From positions 62,001-126,000 of the forward strand of contig CALAJN010000014.1 in the NCBI GenBank assembly GCA_937922675.1: DNA of 64,000 nucleotides, in the 5' to 3' direction. The position numbers and the translations under genes are program-made. Below are positions 58,791-64,000 of the stretch, in pieces; position 1 is the stretch's first letter; each line of letters begins with the position of its first letter. The notes below the pieces were generated by a model. That model was not told where the DNA came from, made no database searches, and was given only the letters and a program-made list of their open reading frames with translations. The DNA comes from an uncultured Granulosicoccaceae bacterium (GTDB lineage Bacteria; Pseudomonadota; Gammaproteobacteria; Granulosicoccales; Granulosicoccaceae).

Positions 58791-59873
58791 TCAACTAGCC
58801 TTGCTATCCACCCGCTCTCGCTCGCAGGCAAGTAGCAGGGCCTTGCGCTCTACACCCCATCGGTAGCCGGAAAGACTACCATCGGCACGCACCACTCGAT
58901 GACAGGGCACCACGATAGCCAAGGTGTTTGAAGCGCACGCGGTCGCCACTGCACGGCTGGAACGTGGCGCACCCATACCTTGGGCAAGCTCCGAGTAGCT
59001 CACCGTTTCGCCGACTGGAATCTCGAGCAGCGCCCGCCACACCCGTTGCTGAAAAGCTGTGCCCCTGAGATCAAGCGGCAGATGCCGTGCTGCCCGCGGC
59101 TCCTCCACACAAGCAACAACAGATTGCACCAGATCTACTCCTGCGCCGTCGTCACGCACCAACTGCGCGCGTGCATAGCGTTTGTGTAACTGCGCTTGCA
59201 GGCGCTCATCCTCGCTACCGGAACCCTCAGGAGCAAACTCTATTGCACACAGGCCCTTGTCACTCCAGGCAACCAGCAAACGGCCCAATGGACAGTCTGC
59301 CAATGCATAGCGCAGCAGCTCACCCTCGGCACCGCCTCGGATAGCCGTTGGTGTCATCGCCAGAGCCGACTGTGTATCGGCATAAAAACGGGTGGCCGAA
59401 CCATAGCCTGCATTGAACACCGCCTCGCTGACTCGCTCAGCGTCAAGTGTGCTCTGAGCTACCTGATGTCGACGGTGCGCCAGCTGCCACTGCTTGGGCT
59501 TCAGTCCGGTTACGTTCCGAAACAAGCGGACCAGTCGCTCGCGGCCGATATCAAGCTCTACCGCAACCGCTGCCACCGTGGCAGGCTCTTGTGCCGCCAG
59601 CAAACGACACGCCACTTCGACCAGATGCGCACTCTGTTCAGCCGGCGTTCCCTGTTCCGGACGGCAACGCTGGCAGGCACGATAACCCTCTGCCCGAGCC
59701 TCTGCAGCCGTAGTGAAAATGCGCAGGTTGTCGCGCCGTGGCGCACGCGAGGGGCATGAGGGGTGGCAGTACACGCCTGTTGATATAACACCGTAGAAGA
59801 AGAGACCGTCCGCCGAGGGATCACGAGACTGGACTGCCTGCCAGCGTTCCTCGTTCAGTCTGTCTTGCTTCAT
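58791..59873 (-). CDS. ada: Ada: methylphosphotriester/O6-methylguanine-DNA methyltransferase and regulator
   Basis: A 360-residue protein (E. coli 354) from the ATG at 59873, which has GGAGGG 7 nt upstream. Domains: zinc-binding Ada domain with GVYCHPSC (Cys36, Cys40) and ACQRC (Cys67, Cys70), where Cys36 accepts methyl from phosphotriesters; AraC helix-turn-helix (about 80-165, PATVAAVAVELDIGRERLVR); and O6-alkylguanine transferase at the C-terminus with VVPCHRVVRADGSLSGYRWG. All three activities seem intact. The frame stays open 49 codons upstream with several cysteines, but that lacks a start with better support. Confidence 0.96.
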   Translation of the reverse strand: MKQDRLNEERWQAVQSRDPSADGLFFYGVISTGVYCHPSCPSRAPRRDNLRIFTTAAEARAEGYRACQRCRPEQGTPAEQSAHLVEVACRLLAAQEPATVAAVAVELDIGRERLVRLFRNVTGLKPKQWQLAHRRHQVAQSTLDAERVSEAVFNAGYGSATRFYADTQSALAMTPTAIRGGAEGELLRYALADCPLGRLLVAWSDKGLCAIEFAPEGSGSEDERLQAQLHKRYARAQLVRDDGAGVDLVQSVVACVEEPRAARHLPLDLRGTAFQQRVWRALLEIPVGETVSYSELAQGMGAPRSSRAVATACASNTLAIVVPCHRVVRADGSLSGYRWGVERKALLLACERERVDSKAS

Positions 59874-60102
59874 GAGCTTGCCCTCCAATGCATCTATCAC
59901 CTGACTGCCAATCATCATGCCGACACAACGCGGCAGACGCATTCCGTTTTTGTCGCACCAATTGCAGACTCGTTTCCATGAGCCACTACTACCCGATGCA
60001 CACACCTTGCAAGCCGTCACCCGCCTGCTGGCGGGTCACCGGATATCGGGCTGCGTGAATGACTTCGACTTCACAGGTTGCCAGCAGACGACAAACGCCG
60101 GA

Positions 60103-61071
60103 TCAGACCAGTCGATCGCCTGGTTCTCGACCCGCGAAGTAAGCATCAAGATTGTCGAGAGCCCGGGCCCCCATCGCATCACGCGTCTGCACCGTAGCGC
60201 TGCCAAGGTGCGGCAACATGAAGATATTCTCGTGGGCTGCAAAGAGTGGATTACCTCCAGGCTCTTGCTCGAAACAATCAAGTCCCGCAGCCGCCAAATG
60301 CCCTGATTTGATGGCGTCAAGCAAAGCATCTTCGTCAACTACGGCACCGCGCGCGGCATTCACAAGAATGGCACCACGCGGCAACAAGGCAAGCGTTTCG
60401 CGATTGATGATGTGTCGCGTGGCAGGAGTCGATGGACAATTAATGCTCAAAAACTGCGACACCGCAAGCAGACTCTCCAGTGTGTCGTGATAGATCGCCC
60501 CCTGCTCCTGATCAACTGGCAGACGCGAGCGATTGTGATAGTGCACGTGCATATCAAAGCCGCGGGCACGCCTGGCCACCACCTTGCCGATACCACCCAT
60601 CCCGACAATACCGAGCCGATGCCCACTGACCTGTTGACCGAGCAGAAAGGCAGGATTCCAGTCATTCCACACGCCACTTCTGACCGTGCGCTCACCTTCC
60701 GGTGCACGGCGCGCAGCACCGAGCATCAACAACATGACGATCTCGGCTGTCGCATCGTCCAGCACTTCAGGGGTGTTGGTCACAACGATACCGCGCGCCT
60801 TGAGCGCATCCAGATCGCAATGATCAACACCGACCGAGTGGTTGGCGATGATTTTGGTGCGAGAGTCGAGTCTTGCGACTGTCGCGGCATCGAATACTTC
60901 AGAATGGCAGGGCAAGATGCCATCCACTCGGGCGCTCATGTCAACGATGCGGTCCGCATCATTGGCTGAGTCCACCTCATCGATCAGGACGTTGTAGTCA
61001 CGCTGTGCACGGGCGAGTGTTGCGTCCGTGAGAGTGCGGGCAATCCAGATGGTCGGACGCTGGCTACTCAT
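60103..61071 (-). CDS. D-2-hydroxyacid dehydrogenase (glyoxylate/hydroxypyruvate reductase type)
   Basis: A 322-residue protein from the ATG at 61071; the frame extends upstream through the preceding small gene. NAD-binding GIVGMGGIGKVVARRARGF is at about 150-168. The catalytic residues are in LVNAARGAVVDEDAL (Arg), the Glu in DCFEQEP, and LPHLGSATVQTR (His). The family reduces glyoxylate, hydroxypyruvate or related keto acids, and some members act on gluconate. It is last in the operon with the TRAP permease, amidase and 64-residue protein, overlapping the latter by 8 nt. Confidence 0.92.
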   Translation of the reverse strand: MSSQRPTIWIARTLTDATLARAQRDYNVLIDEVDSANDADRIVDMSARVDGILPCHSEVFDAATVARLDSRTKIIANHSVGVDHCDLDALKARGIVVTNTPEVLDDATAEIVMLLMLGAARRAPEGERTVRSGVWNDWNPAFLLGQQVSGHRLGIVGMGGIGKVVARRARGFDMHVHYHNRSRLPVDQEQGAIYHDTLESLLAVSQFLSINCPSTPATRHIINRETLALLPRGAILVNAARGAVVDEDALLDAIKSGHLAAAGLDCFEQEPGGNPLFAAHENIFMLPHLGSATVQTRDAMGARALDNLDAYFAGREPGDRLV

Positions 61072-61258
61072 CGTCGGATGACGAATCCAGTCGCGCTGCA
61101 CGCTTGCGGACCCGTTCATGGAAAAACAGATCCCAACACGCCAGCAGCAGTGTCGCGGCAATCACTCCGAGCAGATCAAGACGCGGCACCTTGGAGCCGA
61201 GTACGTAGAGGTAACCACACAAAAAGGCAAAGGCAACGACAGTGAGCAAGGTCTTCAT
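61064..61258 (-). CDS. 64-residue two-helix membrane protein
   Basis: MKTLLTVVAFAFLCGYLYVL followed by a second hydrophobic stretch (LLGVIAATLLLACWDLFF) and a basic/acidic tail. It begins 3 nt after the amidase stop and overlaps the dehydrogenase start by 8 nt. This tight, same-strand packing is the main sign that it is a real gene. The family is not recognised. It may be an accessory of the transporter or a stray small inner-membrane protein. Confidence 0.65.
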   Translation of the reverse strand: MKTLLTVVAFAFLCGYLYVLGSKVPRLDLLGVIAATLLLACWDLFFHERVRKRAARLDSSSDDE

Positions 61259-61261
61259 GAA

Positions 61262-62644
61262 TTACTGTTCCTCGTTCTCGAGTTGCGCAACCAACCAACG
61301 TGCGGTGCGCAACAAACGCGCATCGTCACCACGACGCCCCACCAGTTGTACACCCATAGGCCGACCATCGGCAGACTGCAACAAGGGTAACGTGATGCAG
61401 GGCACGCCACACAGGGTCCACAAGCCGTTGAAGGCTGGGTCTCCAGTGCTATCGAGCCCTTCAGGGGCTGCACCTGGCGCCGCCGGGCACATGATCGCAT
61501 CACATCGCTCAAACAGTGCTTCAAGGCCTGCCTCCAGCACTGTCGGCCAGTCTCGCGCTCTGAGGTAATCTGCAGCGCTTATTGAACCACCTTCCTCTAT
61601 CGCCTCGAGCAAGGTATCGGACACAGCACTACTGGCAGTCGCGTCTCGCGCATAGCGCGCGAAGTGCTTGGACAATTCGGCGAGTTGGATGCAGCGCTGC
61701 GCAGGCAAGCTTTGCTCAAAAGCATCCGGTAGCTCTGTTGCAAAGCAGTTGTCGCCGAGAAAGCTACCCAACTCATCGAGCGCCTCGAGCATGTCTGCAT
61801 CGGCACGGGCAGCGAAGGGTGTCTTGACCAGGGCCAACACCGGAGGTGCGGGCGGATCTTCAAGCGACACTTTCAACAAGCGTGGAGGCGGTGAGGGGCT
61901 GGTTGCAGAGTCACCGCCATCAAAGCCGAACAGTGCGTCGGCGAGTAGCGCAACATCTTCCACTCTCGTTGCAAAGGCTCCCACCGTATCAAGGCTCGGC
62001 GCCTGCGCCAGGATACCGGTGCGAGGGATTGCCCCGAAACTCGGCTTGTAACCGACCACACCGCAAAAAGCTGCTGGCCGAATGACCGAACCGGCTGTTT
62101 GCGTGCCGATAGCCATCGGCACATGCCCCGCTGCGACGGCGGCAGCGGAACCCGAAGAAGAACCGCCAGGCGTACAACCGGGAGCGGCCGGATTGCGCGT
62201 GTGCGAGGGCTGCATGAAGGCAAGCTCTGTAGTAACCGTCTTGCCCAGCACAACGGCACCAGCAGCTGACAGCCGCGACACAATGGCAGCATCCGATGTC
62301 GGCACACGCCCCTCATCCAGCTGACACCCGTTGGCGGTGGGTATTCCTTTCGTGTCGATGATGTCCTTGAGGCCTATGGGTAGACCATGCAACGGACCAA
62401 CACCGCGTCCGCGACGCCTGAGCACATCGAGCTCACGTGCTCGCTCAAGAGCAGACTCACCATCAAGCCAGGCCCAGGCGCCAATTGCCTTGTCAGGTTC
62501 GGTTTCAGTTGCCGCGATGGTATCCAGACAGGTCGAGACCAGGGTTTCGCAGTCCAGCGCACCTGCGCCGAGACGATCCCGCAAGTCAAGCGCTGACAAC
62601 GCGCCCGCACCTGACGAAGCTGCTGGTGTGTCAGTCACGCTCAA
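61262..62644 (-). CDS. Amidase signature family enzyme
   Basis: A 460-residue serine amidase (GatA/AtzF family). The catalytic triad consists of Lys in LHGLPIGLKDIIDTKGI, the cis-Ser and Ser in GGSSSGSAAAVAAG and the TAGSVIRPAAFCGVVGYKPS stretch. It differs from true GatA by context and the lack of gatB/gatC. It hydrolyses an amide such as an allophanate, malonamate or aryl amide; the substrate is unknown. Its start overlaps the TRAP permease stop by 4 nt, hinting that the imported substrate is its target. Confidence 0.92.
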   Translation of the reverse strand: MSVTDTPAASSGAGALSALDLRDRLGAGALDCETLVSTCLDTIAATETEPDKAIGAWAWLDGESALERARELDVLRRRGRGVGPLHGLPIGLKDIIDTKGIPTANGCQLDEGRVPTSDAAIVSRLSAAGAVVLGKTVTTELAFMQPSHTRNPAAPGCTPGGSSSGSAAAVAAGHVPMAIGTQTAGSVIRPAAFCGVVGYKPSFGAIPRTGILAQAPSLDTVGAFATRVEDVALLADALFGFDGGDSATSPSPPPRLLKVSLEDPPAPPVLALVKTPFAARADADMLEALDELGSFLGDNCFATELPDAFEQSLPAQRCIQLAELSKHFARYARDATASSAVSDTLLEAIEEGGSISAADYLRARDWPTVLEAGLEALFERCDAIMCPAAPGAAPEGLDSTGDPAFNGLWTLCGVPCITLPLLQSADGRPMGVQLVGRRGDDARLLRTARWLVAQLENEEQ

Positions 62645-64000
62645 CGTGCTCCGTAGATCGCGTCAGGGAGGTGGAACACGATCGCCGGAAAGGTGTACAT
62701 CAGCACCATGCTGACGATGACCATCGCAAGAAAGGGCAGCACGCCCTTGAAGATCTGTACCAGCTGCACTTGCGGTGGTGCTATGCCCTTGAGGTAGTAC
62801 GCCGACATGGCCATTGGCGGGGTCAGAAAACTCGTTTGCAAGTTCAACGCGACCAGAATGCCAAAGAACAGGGGATCAATGCCAAAGATCTCAAGCAGAG
62901 GCAGAAAGATCGGCACGAAGATGATGATGATCTCGGACCATTCGAGCGGCCAGCCCAACAAAAAGATGATCAGCTGTGCCAGCAACAGGAACTGCAGAGG
63001 CGTCAGATCAAGACCACCCACAAACTCCCCGATCAACTCCTCGCCGCCGAGATAGCTGAACACGGAGCTGAAGATGTAGCTACCCACAAATAGCCAGCAC
63101 ACCATGGCTGTGGTACGCACGGTCAGATAGACCGACTCACGCAGTCGCTGAAACGTCAGCGCCCTGTACACCAGTGCGAGCAGCAAGCCGCCCAGCGCGC
63201 CGATGGACGCCGCCTCGGTTGGTGTGGCGAGTCCAAACAGGATCGAACCAAGCACTGACAGGATCAGCACGGCAAGAGGGAAGAACGAGGTCAACACCAT
63301 CCACAAGAGCCTGCTGAACGGCACATCGGGGATCTCGTCCTTGGTCGGTTTGGGTGCTGCCGAAGGTTGGAGCATAGACCGAACCACGATGTAGATCAGG
63401 TACAGCCCCACCAGGGTAACGCCCGGTAACAAAGCCGCGGCGTACAAACGCACAATGGAAACCCCCGAGGCCGCTGCATAGACGATCAGCATGATCGACG
63501 GGGGTATCAATATGCCGAGCGTACCGCCCGCACAAATGATCCCCGATGCAAAGCTTGTGTCGTAACGCGCCTTGAGCATCTGCGGTAACGCCAGCAGGCC
63601 CATGAGTGTGACCACCGCACCAACGATACCGGTAGCGGTTGCGAACAAACCGCAGGTAATCAATGCAGCCACACCCATCGACCCTGGCACGTTGCGAGTG
63701 GCAATCGCGAGCGTTGAAAACAAGCGGTCAACGATGTTTGCACGCTCTACCACGTAGCCCATGAACAAGAACAAGGGCACAGCGGTGAGTACCTCGTTGG
63801 ACATTACCGTAAAGGTCTGATTGACGAACAGGTCGAACACTCGGCTATTGAGCAGGCCCTCTACATAGGTCGATAACTGTTCAAACAAGCCAGCGTCTTC
63901 TTCCAGACGATTGAATGAGCGGAACTGGCGCCGGTCATCAAAGTAGGCGTAGTAGCCAAAGCCAATACCCATTGCCATCAAGGTGAACGCAATGGGAAAG
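62641..64000 (-). CDS. TRAP transporter large permease subunit DctM (partial)
   Basis: The frame is open from the stop at 62641 to the right edge, where in-frame sequence FPIAFTLMAMGIGFGYYAYF continues upstream of the first ATG. That stretch matches the start of the first DctM helices, so the true start is just outside the window. About 453 codons are present, with roughly 12 hydrophobic segments, TGIVGAVVTLMGLLALPQML, GGTLGILIPPSIMLIVYA, and FGLATPTEAASIGALGG. It drives Na+-dependent uptake of organic acids together with a DctQ and a DctP partner, presumably beyond the edge. Confidence 0.93.
   Translation of the reverse strand, partial: FPIAFTLMAMGIGFGYYAYFDDRRQFRSFNRLEEDAGLFEQLSTYVEGLLNSRVFDLFVNQTFTVMSNEVLTAVPLFLFMGYVVERANIVDRLFSTLAIATRNVPGSMGVAALITCGLFATATGIVGAVVTLMGLLALPQMLKARYDTSFASGIICAGGTLGILIPPSIMLIVYAAASGVSIVRLYAAALLPGVTLVGLYLIYIVVRSMLQPSAAPKPTKDEIPDVPFSRLLWMVLTSFFPLAVLILSVLGSILFGLATPTEAASIGALGGLLLALVYRALTFQRLRESVYLTVRTTAMVCWLFVGSYIFSSVFSYLGGEELIGEFVGGLDLTPLQFLLLAQLIIFLLGWPLEWSEIIIIFVPIFLPLLEIFGIDPLFFGILVALNLQTSFLTPPMAMSAYYLKGIAPPQVQLVQIFKGVLPFLAMVIVSMVLMYTFPAIVFHLPDAIYGAR

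Overview
The window looks like chromosomal DNA from a motile, free-living (probably marine) gammaproteobacterium. Supporting signs are a polar-type flagellar cluster fliEFGHIJK, an mnmG/rsmG/parAB/atp/glmUS neighbourhood in the gammaproteobacterial order, an envC-ctpA pair, proteobacterial AtpB, AtpE and AtpI, and secreted glycan hydrolases typical of marine heterotrophs. A Granulosicoccus-like lineage is possible, but that is a guess from gene content and overall character. I saw no insertion sequences, CRISPR arrays, tRNA or rRNA genes.

Layout. 1-7.2 kb: flagellar export and basal-body operon on the minus strand (fliE, F, G, H, I, J and the start of fliK, which runs off the left edge), with overlapping genes and a candidate sigma-54 promoter before fliE. 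7.2-7.7 kb: a stretch without a convincing gene. 7.7-10.8 kb: cold-shock protein and PepN. 10.9-14.8 kb: a membrane-anchored HExxH metalloprotease, an unusual PGPGW-EnvC fusion and CtpA. 14.9-24.1 kb: mixed metabolic genes, namely a fumarylacetoacetase-family enzyme, a KfrA-like DNA-binding protein with palindromes upstream, a hydroxyacid-oxoacid transhydrogenase/IMPase/EamA operon, a GH16 glucanase interrupted by Fn3-like domains, a DsbA-like isomerase and an MFS transporter.

24.1-38.6 kb: the conserved block. On the minus strand it reads rsmG, parA, parB, atpI, B, E, F, H, A, G, D, C, then an inserted 3-hydroxyisobutyrate-dehydrogenase-like gene, glmU and glmS. mnmG, which commonly adjoins rsmG, lies 11 kb away at 49.8-51.7 kb. 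The intervening 38.7-49.7 kb holds YghU-type glutathione transferase, a GH10 xylanase lipoprotein, a beta-propeller lactonase, a LacI-family regulator, a complete MalFGK/UgpC-type sugar ABC transporter and a DUF1223 protein. A perfect 14-bp palindrome before the lactonase gene recurs as a 12/14 match before the transporter ATPase gene. These are probably operators of the LacI regulator, which would tie the island into one regulon.

51.8-60 kb: MsbA-like ABC exporter; a three-gene set of VWA lipoprotein, ECF sigma factor and probable membrane-bound partner; an unrecognised 424-residue membrane protein; and Ada. 60.1-64 kb: a tightly coupled minus-strand operon of a TRAP transporter large permease (cut by the right edge), an amidase, a 64-residue membrane protein and a D-2-hydroxyacid dehydrogenase.

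I did not find one clearly novel defence or mobile system. The best candidates for undescribed biology are the LacI regulon island, the PGPGW-EnvC fusion, the split GH16 enzyme, the VWA/sigma/partner module and the chromosomal KfrA-like gene with its palindromes.
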